This document shows positions 27,559 to 37,296 of a stretch of 64,000 nt of DNA, piece after piece (positions within the stretch are counted from its first letter, which is position 1; the number at the start of each line of letters is the position of its first letter). The translations under genes were made by a program, and so were the position numbers. This stretch comes from Prevotella sp. (lineage in GTDB: Bacteria; Bacteroidota; Bacteroidia; Bacteroidales; Bacteroidaceae). The stretch is from NCBI GenBank assembly GCA_022781445.1, contig JALETQ010000035.1, positions 1 to 64,000 of the forward strand. The letters are read 5' to 3'. The notes beneath the pieces are model-generated. The model ran no database searches. It had not been told where the DNA came from and was given only the letters and a program-made list of their open reading frames with translations.

Positions 27559-27635
27559 GGCTGCCGGACAAGCCATTTTACAACCAAACGGGAAAAGTTG
27601 GGTCATGCGTATGAACAACCTACAAGAGTGCCATG

Positions 27636-27832
27636 AACCAAAATCGGTCATCAGGCCGTTTATTCCTACATTTCATGCCGTTCATGACACTTTCCGTTCG
27701 GTTTCGTCCGCTTGCCGGCATCTTGTTTGCCGTTTTGTTTTGCCATAATCCACTACACTTGCAACAAACCGACAATCCATCTGCTCTACAATCATACGGG
27801 ACCAACTCGGACTCTGATGACCGATCGGGGAT
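27636..27832. repeat. family A element, long form (197 bp)
   Basis: The left end AACCAAAATCGGTCATCAGG and the right end CTGATGACCGATCGGGG are imperfect inverted repeats. Inside are the shared blocks in reverse orientation to copy 1: TTCATGACACTTTCCG, CGCTTGCCGGCA and GCCGTTTTGTTTTGCC. Confidence 0.8.
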
Positions 27833-28087
27833 GAATCGTACACTTTCGATCCAATGAAATCCATCGACGGTGGGAACATGGCATGAAGGTTACTCTCCCT
27901 TCCGCACCACAGACAGAAATGCCGGCAGCCATGTTTGCCTCCGGCATCAAGCCTTGGAGGACAAACATGGCTGTCGTCATGGAGCGTTCTTCCGGAAAAA
28001 CCGACGCCATCGGACGATGAGAAGGAAAGTTTGTTACCGTCTGATACATCTTCGTTCACCCCACACCGGTGTGATGAACGCCGGAAA
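27833..28087. other. intergenic region with no recognised feature
   Basis: About 255 bp between the family A element and the end of pepP (28088). No gene, array or T-tract terminator is visible. Confidence 0.5.
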
Positions 28088-29878
28088 TCACAAGGATTGC
28101 GTGGCCTGTTCGAGCCACTTCCGCGTATCATCGTCGAGATGAGGAGCGAGGGTCTCGTACACATGGCGATGGTAGTCGTTGAGCCATGCCTTTTCCTCGG
28201 GTGCCAGCATATCCCCGACGATGGGTGTCTTGTCGATGGGACAGAGCGTCAGCGAGTCGAATTGCAGGAATCTGCCAAACTCGGTTTCCATGTAAGGCGT
28301 CACCAGCAACGTGTTTTCAATGCGCACCCCGAAACGTCCCGCCAGATATATGCCCGGCTCGTCTGTGACGGTCATACCGGGTTGGAGAGGTGTGGGTTTC
28401 CATTCCATTCTGATTTGGTGCGGCCCTTCGTGGACATTGAGATACGATCCGACGCCGTGACCCGTGCCATGCAGGTAGTTCATGCCCTCACGCCACATGT
28501 CCATTCGTGCCACGGCATCGAGTTGGGTGCCAGAAGCTCCGGCAGGAAACTTCAGCATTTCGAGTCGGATATGCCCTTTCAGGACAAGCGTGTAAACCTT
28601 TTTCTGTTCATCGGTGAGGGCACCGAGGGCGACGGTACGGGTAATATCAGTCGTTCCGCAGCGATATTGGGCACCGCTATCGAGCAGCAACAGGCCTTCG
28701 GCTTTCAGCGGAACATCGGTCTCGGGCGTGGCTTCATAGTGGACGATGGCACCATGAGCCCCGTATGCCGAAATGGTATCGAAGGAAATATCCCTGAAGT
28801 CGGGTTGTTCTTCTCGAAAGTTTCTCAATACGGCCTCAACGCTCATCTCGGTCTGTCCGCCCTTCTCGACAGCCGGATTGAGCCATGCGAGGAATCGACA
28901 CATCGCTATTCCGTCGTACAACATGGCACGTCGGAAGCCTTCGATTTCGGCATTGTTCTTCACGGCCTTCATCGTTGGTACAGGCGATTTCTCTCTCACC
29001 ACACGATGTTTGGAGGCAGCTTTGTAGAGTGTATAGTTGGTTTCGTCGGGGTCGAGCAGGATATTATAGCCGAAGTAGTCCTCAATGCCCTTTCTGATAT
29101 GGGCATAGTCGTCGATCCTTACACCGTTCGATGTCAGATAATCGTTTACCTCGGGTGTCACTTTTGCCGCATCGGTAAAGAGCGTCACGGCATCGGGAGC
29201 GATGAGCAGGTAGGCCACTGCCACAGGATTGCAATGCACATCGGTGCCTCTGATATTGAGCATCCATGCTATATCGTCGAGAGCCGAGACAAGCATACCG
29301 TCGGCATGACAGCAGCGCAGAGCATCTTTCACTCGCTGCAGTTTGCTTTTCACATCTTCGCCGGCCAGCGTCAACGGGTGAATCTCAATGGCATTCTGAG
29401 GCACACATGGACGGTCGGCCCATATTTCTTTCAAGGGATCAAGGTTGGTACGAAGGGTAAGTCCGCCTTCCCGGCGCAATTCGTCGATGAAGTTTTCGAC
29501 CGTCCGGGTGTCGGCCACCATGCCGTCGATACCCACTTCGGTAGAATCGGCTTGCTCAACTTGTGTACCTATCCACTGTGCGATGGAAGGAGTCCCTTCC
29601 ACGCGTTCCTTCATTAACATGAACTCTGTGTCCTTCAGTTGTTCTTCGGCTGCAATGAAATAGCGCGAGTCGGTCCACAGGGCTGCACCTTTGAGGGTAA
29701 CGACAGCCGTTCCTGCCGAGCCGTCGAATCCCGAGATCCATTCCCTGCCCTTCCAATGGTCGGGAACATACTCGCCATGATGCGGATCGGTACTCGGGAA
29801 GATGAATGCTGCCAGTTTTTCTCTGCGCATGATGGCACGCAGCTCTGCCAGTCGTGTTGCGATAGTTGTCATTGCCAT
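28088..29878 (-). CDS. pepP: Xaa-Pro aminopeptidase (aminopeptidase P, M24 family)
   Basis: 596 aa, the long three-domain form. It removes an N-terminal residue that precedes proline. Two N-terminal creatinase-like domains (about 1-310; PSTDPHHGEYVPDHWKGREW near the start) precede the pita-bread catalytic domain, whose ligands are visible: LLLDSGAQYRCGTTDITRTV (two Asp), LHGTGHGVGSYLNVHEGP (His), VTDEPGIYL (Glu) and GVRIENTLLV (Glu). It lies 71 bp after the cytidylyltransferase fusion on the same strand, so it may be the third gene of that operon, although its function is unrelated. Confidence 0.95.
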   Translation of the reverse strand: MAMTTIATRLAELRAIMRREKLAAFIFPSTDPHHGEYVPDHWKGREWISGFDGSAGTAVVTLKGAALWTDSRYFIAAEEQLKDTEFMLMKERVEGTPSIAQWIGTQVEQADSTEVGIDGMVADTRTVENFIDELRREGGLTLRTNLDPLKEIWADRPCVPQNAIEIHPLTLAGEDVKSKLQRVKDALRCCHADGMLVSALDDIAWMLNIRGTDVHCNPVAVAYLLIAPDAVTLFTDAAKVTPEVNDYLTSNGVRIDDYAHIRKGIEDYFGYNILLDPDETNYTLYKAASKHRVVREKSPVPTMKAVKNNAEIEGFRRAMLYDGIAMCRFLAWLNPAVEKGGQTEMSVEAVLRNFREEQPDFRDISFDTISAYGAHGAIVHYEATPETDVPLKAEGLLLLDSGAQYRCGTTDITRTVALGALTDEQKKVYTLVLKGHIRLEMLKFPAGASGTQLDAVARMDMWREGMNYLHGTGHGVGSYLNVHEGPHQIRMEWKPTPLQPGMTVTDEPGIYLAGRFGVRIENTLLVTPYMETEFGRFLQFDSLTLCPIDKTPIVGDMLAPEEKAWLNDYHRHVYETLAPHLDDDTRKWLEQATQSL

Positions 29879-29949
29879 GAGGTGATAGTTTGATGATTTG
29901 TGGAGAACCTCCGGCCATTTCTGTCCGAAGAGTTCATCGTTTACCTTAA

Positions 29950-31293
29950 TTATATATAATAGACATCCTTTCCTTCATGAAACTCACGAATGATGTTCAC
30001 GATGGCTTTCGACACTTCTTCGTCAATGTAGCCGGGACGTTTGTTGCAGTTGATGGACTTGATGAATGCCATGATTTCATAGCGTATGCCTTCGCCGTCG
30101 AGCTGATAGAAATAGCGTTTGTTGTCCGAAGCGTTCTCGAAACGCACCTCGAAATAATCTGTCTTCCACCAAGGTGCCGGCACATAGATGTAGCCTTTGG
30201 AACCTGAGATCACCAGTTCACCCTCCGACTTCACTCCTTGTCCCACCTTCATGGAGGCAACGGCATGGGGAAAAACGAAAGATATCTTGGTGAAGGCATC
30301 ATACCGGCTCTCCTCTTGGAGCAGATGAGTGGCGATGGTTCTTTGCAAATAGCCGGTACCCAAGACTTGAAAGATGGGCAGCAAGGCCGTCGGCCCCCAC
30401 GCACTGATGCTGTTCCAGCTGCGCTCGAGCCAGCGAGGGTCATCAATCTTCATGTCGCGTAGGCTCGTGCAGGTGGCATCCACCGACACAATCTTGCCGA
30501 TGATGCCGCTTTTAGCCATCAGGATGAGTCGCCAATAGGCCATCGAATAGGCCGTTTTGATGGCATCGGCAAGCACCAGATTGCGGTCGCGGGCAATGGT
30601 CATCAGCTCGTCCCACTGTGCCGGATCAATGACCATAGGCGATTCGCACAACACATGACAACCTTTTATCAACGACCGACGGATGTGTTCGTAATGGTTC
30701 GTGGGCGTAGAAATGACATAGACGGCATCGGAGGCTTCCAGCAAGGCATCGAGGTTATCGGTTTTCAGAGGCAGGTGGGCAAGTGTTTCGGAAAGTCCGG
30801 TTTCTTCAAAGTGGCATACACCACTGATGGTCACACCGTTCACATAGCGGCTTTCGCGCACGAATTTATCGAGAATCGACGAGTTTCCAACCAAGCCGAT
30901 GCGCATTTCGCGCTTCTCGCTTCTGATTTCGCTGCTCGAGATGCCCTCTGTGCGTTCGAGATAAACCACCTCGCAGAACTCTTTGAGGTAATCGAAATGA
31001 CCCTCCCAGTCGGAACCTACCGTAAAAATGTCGATGTCGTAGCGGATGATGTCATCGATTTTCTGACCTACATACTCCTCGACGATGATTTCATCGGCGA
31101 TACCCGTAGCCCTGACAGCCTCAACACGCTCGATAAGCGTCTGCTGAACATTGATTTTTCCGCGCGCCAAATCAAAACTGTCGGCGGTGACTCCGACAAT
31201 CAGATAGTCGCCCAACGCCTTGGCACGTTCCAAAAGGCGGATATGTCCGAAGTGCAAAAGGTCGTAGGTGCCGTATGTTATGACTTTCTTCAT
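29950..31293 (-). CDS. fusion of a TagD-like cytidylyltransferase and a Gfo/Idh/MocA-type oxidoreductase
   Basis: 447 aa, two domains. Residues 1-130 are a nucleotidyltransferase of the glycerol-3-phosphate cytidylyltransferase type: GTYDLLHFGH (8-17) holds the HxGH site and RTEGISSSEIR (114-124) the second signature. Residues 130-447 resemble Gfo/Idh/MocA dehydrogenases: MRIGLVGNSS is a nucleotide-binding start (the usual GxGxxG is weakened to GLVGNSS), YVISTPTNHYEHIRRSLIKG and HVLCESPMVID follow the family, with the EKP catalytic motif appearing as ESP. It should make a CDP-activated small alcohol and oxidise or reduce something coupled to it. It overlaps the aminotransferase by 4 nt. A polymer or phospholipid head-group role is inference. 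Confidence 0.85.
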   Translation of the reverse strand: MKKVITYGTYDLLHFGHIRLLERAKALGDYLIVGVTADSFDLARGKINVQQTLIERVEAVRATGIADEIIVEEYVGQKIDDIIRYDIDIFTVGSDWEGHFDYLKEFCEVVYLERTEGISSSEIRSEKREMRIGLVGNSSILDKFVRESRYVNGVTISGVCHFEETGLSETLAHLPLKTDNLDALLEASDAVYVISTPTNHYEHIRRSLIKGCHVLCESPMVIDPAQWDELMTIARDRNLVLADAIKTAYSMAYWRLILMAKSGIIGKIVSVDATCTSLRDMKIDDPRWLERSWNSISAWGPTALLPIFQVLGTGYLQRTIATHLLQEESRYDAFTKISFVFPHAVASMKVGQGVKSEGELVISGSKGYIYVPAPWWKTDYFEVRFENASDNKRYFYQLDGEGIRYEIMAFIKSINCNKRPGYIDEEVSKAIVNIIREFHEGKDVYYI

Positions 31294-32378
31294 CCCATCA
31301 ATCCTTTATGATTCATATCCTCGAGGGCAGTTATCAAGGCAGCATTGTCGTCGACGGTGAGCGATCCGATGTGTCCCACGCGGAAGACTTTGTCGCGCAA
31401 CTCGCCTCCGTTGGGACAAATCCAAATACCATAATGATCTTTGAGCGTGGTGAATATATCGAATGCCGACGCACGAAGAACCTCGTAAGACGTCATCGCA
31501 TTGGATGGCGAGGGACTGAACATACGGATGGGCAGGTTGGCTGCGCGCTGCCTGAAGTCGGCCGCCAATGCTGCCGTGCGTGCCACCTCTGCGGCCACTC
31601 CGCCATTCTTTTCGATTTGCAACAGGCGTTCGTGAATCTGCAACAAGATGCCCACGGCAGGCGTGAACGGTGTTTGTCCGCGTTCACCGTTGGACAAGGC
31701 ACTCTTCAAGTCGAGATACATGCACTTCACTGTCGTTTCACCGACACGCTCAAGTGCGCGCGGCCCGAGTACGATGGCCGATATTCCCGGCGGACAAGCC
31801 AAGGCTTTCTGCGAACCGGTAATCATCACGTCGGCACCCAAAGCTTTCATGTCGAAGTCGTCGGCAAGGAACGAACTGATGGCATCGACGACCCAAAACA
31901 GTCCGTTACGCTTCACAAATTCGCCCACGAGCTGTTTGTCGTAATATACACCCGTGGACGTTTCGTGAATGTTGATCAGCAAGGCTGTATATCCTTTCCC
32001 GTCGAAAGGGACAAGATGTTCGGCGGTAAGGGGTTGTCCGAACGGCAGTTTGATTTCGGTATGGGGAATGGCGTGCAAGGCACAAAGTTGAACAAAGCGT
32101 TCGCCGAAACTGCCGCCATTGACAACCAGCACTTTGTCTTGATCCGTCAAGACATTCATGACCACCGCTTCCATCGAGGCCGTTCCCGAACCGGTAATGA
32201 ACACGGTGCGAGCCGCTTCGTCGGCACAGGCAAATCGTTTCATCAACTTTTCGTTCTCCAACATGATTTCAGAGAACTCCGGAGTACGGAAATAAGGTAC
32301 CTGTCGGCTGCCGATTTCCAGCACTTCTTGTCCCGACATCACCGGTCCGATGGTAAAATTAAGCATTTCTTCTTTCAT
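31290..32378 (-). CDS. class V pyridoxal-phosphate aminotransferase, PhnW/alanine-glyoxylate type
   Basis: 362 aa. The fold type I signatures of this family are visible: NFTIGPVMSGQEVLEIG near the start, FITGSGTASMEAVVMN, HETSTGVYYD, FWVVDAISSFLADDFDM (Asp holding the pyridine ring) and the cofactor lysine in MITGSQKALACPPG. Relatives transaminate 2-aminoethylphosphonate or small amino acids with pyruvate or glyoxylate. The open frame begins at 32414; 32378 (MKEEMLNFTIGPV, or 32366) matches the family N-terminus. The 4-nt overlap with the cytidylyltransferase fusion makes a shared pathway very likely. Which amino compound it handles is open. Confidence 0.85.
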   Translation of the reverse strand: MKEEMLNFTIGPVMSGQEVLEIGSRQVPYFRTPEFSEIMLENEKLMKRFACADEAARTVFITGSGTASMEAVVMNVLTDQDKVLVVNGGSFGERFVQLCALHAIPHTEIKLPFGQPLTAEHLVPFDGKGYTALLINIHETSTGVYYDKQLVGEFVKRNGLFWVVDAISSFLADDFDMKALGADVMITGSQKALACPPGISAIVLGPRALERVGETTVKCMYLDLKSALSNGERGQTPFTPAVGILLQIHERLLQIEKNGGVAAEVARTAALAADFRQRAANLPIRMFSPSPSNAMTSYEVLRASAFDIFTTLKDHYGIWICPNGGELRDKVFRVGHIGSLTVDDNAALITALEDMNHKGLMG

Positions 32379-32464
32379 TGTTTTCAAAGTTATCTCAGCC
32401 CGACGGGTCTGCAATATGTCACAATAGGAACAGAAGTCCGTTCGTTTTCACAGACTTCCCATTG

Positions 32465-32472
32465 CAAAGGTA
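32465..32472 (-). promoter_or_regulatory. -7 box upstream of the aminotransferase operon
   Basis: TACCTTTG on the minus strand, 87 nt before the ATG. The nearest -33 TTTG is 25 nt upstream, longer than the usual spacing. Confidence 0.45.
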
Positions 32473-32586
32473 TGAAAAATGATTGACATTCCGACTACAA
32501 ACCTTTCAATATTCTCACCATACGGCCAAACGTATTGACAGACACTTTCGGCATGGAAAGAATCCGACCTTTCGGCATCATTTATC

Positions 32587-32674
32587 AAAACCTGTCCTTT
32601 TATCGAACCGAAGGGCACGTTTCATCTCGCAAAACCTGCCCTTTTGAAAATCCAAACCTGCCCTTTTGAAAAAG
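32587..32674 (-). repeat. 22-bp repeat array (family B), 4 units, second unit inverted
   Basis: Units at 32587, 32609, 32631 and 32653. Three carry the motif on the minus strand (AAACCTGCCCTTTT on plus); the unit at 32609 carries it on plus (GAAGGGCACGTTTCA), in register. Confidence 0.85.
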
Positions 32675-33260
32675 CAAGCCGAAAAGGCATACAATCCACT
32701 TGCACACAGTTCCTTACAGAAAGGATTGCAAACGTGCCGTTCCCATCCGGATATCATTTGTGGAACATCGGAAAGAAGTCAAGCAGAAGAACGAACAATT
32801 CCATCGGTTTGTACTTTGCGCAGGGGACAATTTTGAAGATACGACTTTCCTACGACAACGGTTTCCGATCGTGACGCCCGGCCGTTCACCCGACAACACC
32901 ATCGCATCCGAGCCGGAAACGTTTGATGGTGGAGCAGATTGGTGGCAGATTAGTGGTGACGGAGCAAACACAATAGGGGTAAGAAAGAGAGATAATGGAA
33001 TGAAATACCTTGATATACCCAACCATATACAATTGGGGCTTATCGGCTTTCGAGTCGGTCTCGCTTGTATGTCAGGCCGTCGGGAGGTAGGTTTTTGGCA
33101 TCCATATCGGACGAGGAGCAAAACAACCTATGTACAAGACGGTTTACAGGCGGTGCATAGCTGCGGCAAACGCCTGAACAGCCCTTCATCGGAAGGGACA
33201 TCATCACACACAAAGCTCAAAATAAAGTGTTAACTTTTCGGGTTTATCAACTATTGTTTG

Positions 33261-33268
33261 TAACTTTG
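33261..33268 (+). promoter_or_regulatory. -7 box of the Fur-purA-hisS operon
   Basis: TAACTTTG, 27 nt before the ATG at 33295. A TTTTCG at 33235-33240 is a weak -33 candidate at the right distance. Confidence 0.55.
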
Positions 33269-33294
33269 TACGAGAATTGTTTTTTCACGAAAGA

Positions 33295-33783
33295 ATGAAT
33301 ACATACACTCCCGACAAGGCCGTCGAGATACTCACAAACTATCTCGATGAAACGAAACGGCGCAAAACGCCGGAGCGTTATGCCATACTCGATGCGGTGT
33401 ATGAGGCCGACGGATACTTTTCCATCGACGAAATCGGTGTCATTCTCGAACGGCGCAATTTCCGCGTGAGCCGTGCCACGCTCTACAACACCATCCGGAT
33501 GTTCATAGACCTTCGGCTCGTGTTGCGCCACAGCGTGCAGAACTCAACCCGCTATGAGGCGTGCCTGCAAGACGACAATCCCTGTCGGCAGGTGTGTACC
33601 ATGTGCGGAAGCGTCACAGAACTTTACATGCCCGAAATCGTCCGCGTGGTGGAGAATACCAAACTGAGACGTTTCCATCGCGATGGATTTGCCCTGAGCA
33701 TCTACGGCGTGTGCAGTTCTTGCCTGGCCAAACGAAACAGACGCATGGGAAAAGAATCGAAAACAAGAAACAAGAAACCCTAA
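33295..33783 (+). CDS. Fur-family transcriptional regulator with an altered regulatory metal site
   Basis: 162 aa. The winged-helix part (about 10-85) ends with the family motif VSRATLYNTIRMF. The structural zinc pairs are present: VCTMCG and GVCSSC. But the HxH that normally starts the regulatory metal site just before the first CxxC is replaced: NPCRQVCTMC instead of a DHxHxxCxxC pattern. The protein therefore probably does not sense iron or peroxide in the usual way. The C-terminus is basic (KRNRRMGKESKTRNKKP). It starts an operon with purA (15 bp gap) and hisS. The start at 33295 is preferred because the -7 box is 26 nt upstream. Confidence 0.88.
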   Translation: MNTYTPDKAVEILTNYLDETKRRKTPERYAILDAVYEADGYFSIDEIGVILERRNFRVSRATLYNTIRMFIDLRLVLRHSVQNSTRYEACLQDDNPCRQVCTMCGSVTELYMPEIVRVVENTKLRRFHRDGFALSIYGVCSSCLAKRNRRMGKESKTRNKKP

Positions 33784-33798
33784 AATAGTTTTCAACAC

Positions 33799-35076
33799 AT
33801 GAATAAAGGAAAGATAGACGTCTTGCTCGGACTGCAATGGGGAGACGAAGGTAAAGGAAAAGTGGTGGACGTTCTTACGCCCCGATATGATGTCATCGCA
33901 CGTTTCCAAGGAGGCCCCAATGCCGGACATACCTTAGAGTTTGAAGGCAAGAAATATGTCTTGCGCAGCATTCCCTCCGGCATTTTTCAAGGAGATAAAA
34001 TCAACATCATCGGCAATGGCGTGGTGCTGGCTCCCGACTTGTTTATGAAAGAAGCACAAGAATTGGAGAAAAGCGGACACGACCTTACCCAACGGCTCTA
34101 CATTTCCAAGAAAGCTCACCTCATCATGCCCACCCATCGCCTCCTCGACATGGCGAACGAGGCTGCCAAAGGCAAGGACAAGGTGGGTACCACGGGCAAG
34201 GGCATCGGTCCGACCTACACCGACAAAGTTTCCCGAAACGGGCTTCGCGTGGGTGACATCTTCCATCATTTCGACGAAAAATACGCGGCTCACAAGGCAC
34301 GCCACGAACAAATGCTGCGCGCGCTCGACTTCACAGACTATGATATCGCCGAGGTGGAACGCGAATGGATGGAAGGCGTGGAATATCTCAAACGATACCA
34401 CATCGTTGAAAGCGAACACACCATCAATAAGATGATCACCGAAGAGGGTAAAAACGTACTCTGCGAAGGTGCTCAGGGCACCATGCTCGACGTAGACTTC
34501 GGCAGTTATCCTTTCGTAACCTCATCGAACACCATCTCTGCCGGTGCCTGCATCGGTCTGGGTGTCGCACCGGGACGCATCAATAAGGTATATGGCATCA
34601 TGAAAGCCTACTGCACCCGTGTCGGTGCAGGCCCCTTCCCCACGGAACTTTTCTGCGAAACGGGAACCAAACTTCGTGACCTCGGACACGAATATGGTGC
34701 CGTGACAGGCAGGGAGCGACGCTGCGGATGGATCGACTTGGTGGCTCTCCGCTATGCCATCATGGTGAACGGTGTTACCGATCTCATCATGATGAAGAGC
34801 GATGTACTCGACACTTTCCCCACCATCAAGGCTTGTGTGGCTTACCGCATCGACGGAAAAGAGACCCGCGACTTCCCCTACGACATCACCGAAGGAGTGG
34901 AACCCGTATACCAAGAACTGCCGGGCTGGCAAACAGACATGACCCGAATGACTGACGAAAGCCAATTCCCCGATGCCTTCAAAGCCTACATCGACTTCCT
35001 CGAAGAACAACTGCAAACGCCCATTTCCATCGTTTCCATTGGACCGGACAGGGCTCAAACCATCATCAGAAAATAA
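33799..35076 (+). CDS. purA: adenylosuccinate synthetase
   Basis: 425 aa, normal length. It couples GTP hydrolysis to joining IMP and aspartate, the first committed step to AMP. Motifs: [16 protein letters not shown] (GTP site with the catalytic Asp), [10 protein letters not shown] (catalytic His), [18 protein letters not shown] (IMP site), [37 protein letters not shown]. Second gene of the Fur-purA-hisS operon; hisS follows after 5 bp. Confidence 0.98.
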   Translation: MNKGKIDVLLGLQWGDEGKGKVVDVLTPRYDVIARFQGGPNAGHTLEFEGKKYVLRSIPSGIFQGDKINIIGNGVVLAPDLFMKEAQELEKSGHDLTQRLYISKKAHLIMPTHRLLDMANEAAKGKDKVGTTGKGIGPTYTDKVSRNGLRVGDIFHHFDEKYAAHKARHEQMLRALDFTDYDIAEVEREWMEGVEYLKRYHIVESEHTINKMITEEGKNVLCEGAQGTMLDVDFGSYPFVTSSNTISAGACIGLGVAPGRINKVYGIMKAYCTRVGAGPFPTELFCETGTKLRDLGHEYGAVTGRERRCGWIDLVALRYAIMVNGVTDLIMMKSDVLDTFPTIKACVAYRIDGKETRDFPYDITEGVEPVYQELPGWQTDMTRMTDESQFPDAFKAYIDFLEEQLQTPISIVSIGPDRAQTIIRK

Positions 35077-35081
35077 TAATC

Positions 35082-36470
35082 ATGGCATCCAACAAGCCCT
35101 CGATACCCAAAGGAACGCGCGATTTCTCGCCCGAAGAAATGGCCAAACGCAACTATATCTTCAACACCATCAAGGAGGTATATGAACTCTATGGTTACCA
35201 ACCCATAGAAACTCCGGCCATGGAAACGCTGCAAACGCTCATGGGAAAGTATGGCGAAGAAGGCGACAAGCTGCTTTTCAAGATACTGAACTCGGGCGAT
35301 TTCATGGGAAAAGTGAAAGACGAAGAACTGCTGGAACGCCAATCGGCACGTCTGGCGGCACGCTTTTGCGAGAAAGGACTGCGCTATGACCTCACGGTTC
35401 CCTTTGCCCGCTATGTCGTGATGCACCGCGAAGAGCTTCAACTGCCTTTCAAACGCTATCAGATACAACCGGTATGGCGAGCTGACCGACCGCAGAGGGG
35501 ACGCTATCGCGAGTTTTTCCAATGTGATGCCGACGTGGTCGGCTCCACATCACTACTCAACGAAGTGGAACTCGTGCAGATGATTGACACCGTATTCTCA
35601 CGTTTCGGCATCCGTGTCCAAATCAAACTCAACAACAGAAAGATACTGGCAGGCATCGCCGAAACCATCGGTGAGGCAGAGAAGCTCACAGACATCACCG
35701 TCGCCATTGACAAAATGGAAAAAATAGGTTTGGAAAAGGTCAACGAAGAGCTGCGCAACAACGGCCTTTCGGCTGAAGCCGTGAATCGTCTGCAACCCAT
35801 TCTGACCCTCTCGGGCGACAACGAATCGAAGCTGAAAACCATCGAATCGGTTCTTGCCTCGTCTGAAATAGGTCTGAAAGGCATTGAGGAAATGCGGTTC
35901 ATCTTCAACCGGCTGACGACCAATCCGACTGACAACGAGGTGGAACTTGACCTGACGCTGGCGCGCGGACTGAACTATTACACCGGCACCATCATCGAAG
36001 TGAAAGCCTTGGATGTGGAAATGGGAAGCATCACGGGAGGAGGTCGCTATGACAACCTCACCGGCATATTCGGTATGCCGGGACTGAGCGGTGTGGGAAT
36101 CTCTTTCGGTGCCGACCGCATCTTTGATGTTCTCAACACCCTCAACCTCTATCCCACCGACGCTTTGCGCACCACCCAGATGCTGTTCGTCAACTTCGGC
36201 GAAACGGAAACTGCCTATTGTATGCCCTTGGCGACAGCTTGTCGCAAGGCAGGCATCCGCACCGAGGTGTTCCCCGATGCCGCCAAGATGAAAAAACAGA
36301 TGGCTTATGCCAACGCCAAGGGCATCGCTTTCGTGGGAATGGCAGGCGAAAACGAAATCAAGGAAGGCAAAATCACCCTCAAGAACATGGTGACCGGCGA
36401 ACAAACACTGCTCGATGCGAAGCAACTCACCGACACCATCTTGCAGGCTTACGCCACCGGCAATGCCTGA
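35082..36470 (+). CDS. hisS: histidyl-tRNA synthetase
   Basis: 462 aa. A class II synthetase charging tRNA-His. Motif 1 region: [19 protein letters not shown] and [13 protein letters not shown]. Motif 2: [26 protein letters not shown]. The histidine-binding [15 protein letters not shown], then GGGRYDNL, and motif 3 [13 protein letters not shown]-terminal anticodon-binding domain follows ([24 protein letters not shown]). A 9-bp hairpin lies 12 bp after the stop. Confidence 0.97.
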   Translation: MASNKPSIPKGTRDFSPEEMAKRNYIFNTIKEVYELYGYQPIETPAMETLQTLMGKYGEEGDKLLFKILNSGDFMGKVKDEELLERQSARLAARFCEKGLRYDLTVPFARYVVMHREELQLPFKRYQIQPVWRADRPQRGRYREFFQCDADVVGSTSLLNEVELVQMIDTVFSRFGIRVQIKLNNRKILAGIAETIGEAEKLTDITVAIDKMEKIGLEKVNEELRNNGLSAEAVNRLQPILTLSGDNESKLKTIESVLASSEIGLKGIEEMRFIFNRLTTNPTDNEVELDLTLARGLNYYTGTIIEVKALDVEMGSITGGGRYDNLTGIFGMPGLSGVGISFGADRIFDVLNTLNLYPTDALRTTQMLFVNFGETETAYCMPLATACRKAGIRTEVFPDAAKMKKQMAYANAKGIAFVGMAGENEIKEGKITLKNMVTGEQTLLDAKQLTDTILQAYATGNA

Positions 36471-36482
36471 CCGGTTGTCAAG

Positions 36483-36505
36483 GGGACATCGCCCGTCGAT
36501 GTCCC
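36483..36505 (+). terminator. possible terminator after hisS
   Basis: GGGACATCG (36483-36491) pairs with 36497-36505 across a 5-nt loop. No T-tract follows, so it may only be a 3' stability hairpin. Confidence 0.4.
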
Positions 36506-36847
36506 ACGTTGCCATCGTATCCGGAATGCAAGGTCATCATGCACCGACACAAAGATCTGCCGGAACGGATGACGACACAATCGCATAAACTCCCAGGTGG
36601 CAAACCGACACTCGGACAAGGCAGCATAAGGACATCCGGAAAGGAGGTGACGATTGTTAGGAGGGCAGAAACGAGGCTTTGCGGGAAGAAAGATCCCCAC
36701 ATTGCGTTAAAAAACAAGTTGATGTTGTTAAAGATAATGCAAAACCATCTCTGACAAACACTTGTTGGTTGAAAAAAATACAAGATTTTTGGTCGGGCAG
36801 ATTTTTTGGATTATATTTGCAATCCTAATATCAAATCCAATTCATTT
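36506..36847 (+). other. intergenic region leading to perR
   Basis: About 340 bp with no gene. The last 60 bp hold the perR promoter; the rest contains no family A or B repeat. Confidence 0.55.
36788..36819 (+). promoter_or_regulatory. promoter of perR
   Basis: TTTG (36788-36791), 20 nt, TATATTTG (36812-36819). The leader to the ATG is about 25 nt. The short stretch TATCAAATCCAATTCATTTA after the box is AT-rich and could hold an operator, but no clear PerR box palindrome is seen. Confidence 0.8.
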
Positions 36848-37276
36848 ATGAACAAAACTGCTATCTATAACCGACTTCTCGAGTTCGGCATCAAACCTTC
36901 AGTTCAACGTCTTGCCATTTTGGAGTATATCATGACGCATCACACGCACCCCACCATCGAGGAAGTTTATAAAGGATTGTACGGTGAAGTGCCCACATTG
37001 AGCAAGACAACGGTTTATAACACGTTGCGAATGTTCTCCGAAAAGGGTATCGCCACCATGATTACCATCGACGACCACCGCGTGTGCTACGACGGAAATG
37101 TGGAGCCGCACGCACACTTCTTTTGCAAGAAATGCGGAAAAGTGTATGACCTCCACGAACAGGCACATCCCAAACTCGAAACCAAAGCCATCGAATCGGG
37201 GGGGCATCTCATAGACGAAGTGCAGCTATATTACAAAGGAATATGTAAGGGATGCCGAGAAACGAGCATCAATTAA
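36848..37276 (+). CDS. perR: PerR-type peroxide-responsive repressor
   Basis: 142 aa Fur-family protein. The DNA-binding helix is [17 protein letters not shown]. Unlike the paralogue at 33295 it keeps the sensing site: HAH before the first CxxC ([14 protein letters not shown]) and VYD, where PerR has the Asp that Fur replaces with Glu. A second zinc pair is GICKGC. Fe-bound PerR is inactivated by peroxide through His oxidation. The rubrerythrin gene begins 20 bp after its stop, the usual partner. The start at 36848 is set by the promoter and by the conserved length. Confidence 0.9.
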   Translation: MNKTAIYNRLLEFGIKPSVQRLAILEYIMTHHTHPTIEEVYKGLYGEVPTLSKTTVYNTLRMFSEKGIATMITIDDHRVCYDGNVEPHAHFFCKKCGKVYDLHEQAHPKLETKAIESGGHLIDEVQLYYKGICKGCRETSIN

Positions 37277-37296
37277 ATCACTTAATACAAAACATT

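Larger units (their letters stand above)
32379..33294. other. 0.9-kb divergent intergenic region
   Basis: It separates the minus-strand aminotransferase operon from the plus-strand Fur-purA-hisS operon. It contains a 22-bp array (32587-32674), a -7 box at 32465-32472 (minus), a second possible -7 box CAAACGTA at 32527-32534 (minus) and a -7 box at 33261-33268 (plus). The rest (32680-33230) shows no gene. Confidence 0.7.

Noticed and set aside
27396..27832. Transposase remnant inside the family A elements
   Set aside because: No frame in any copy has a DDE, HUH or Y1-type motif, and elements are at most about 200 bp.
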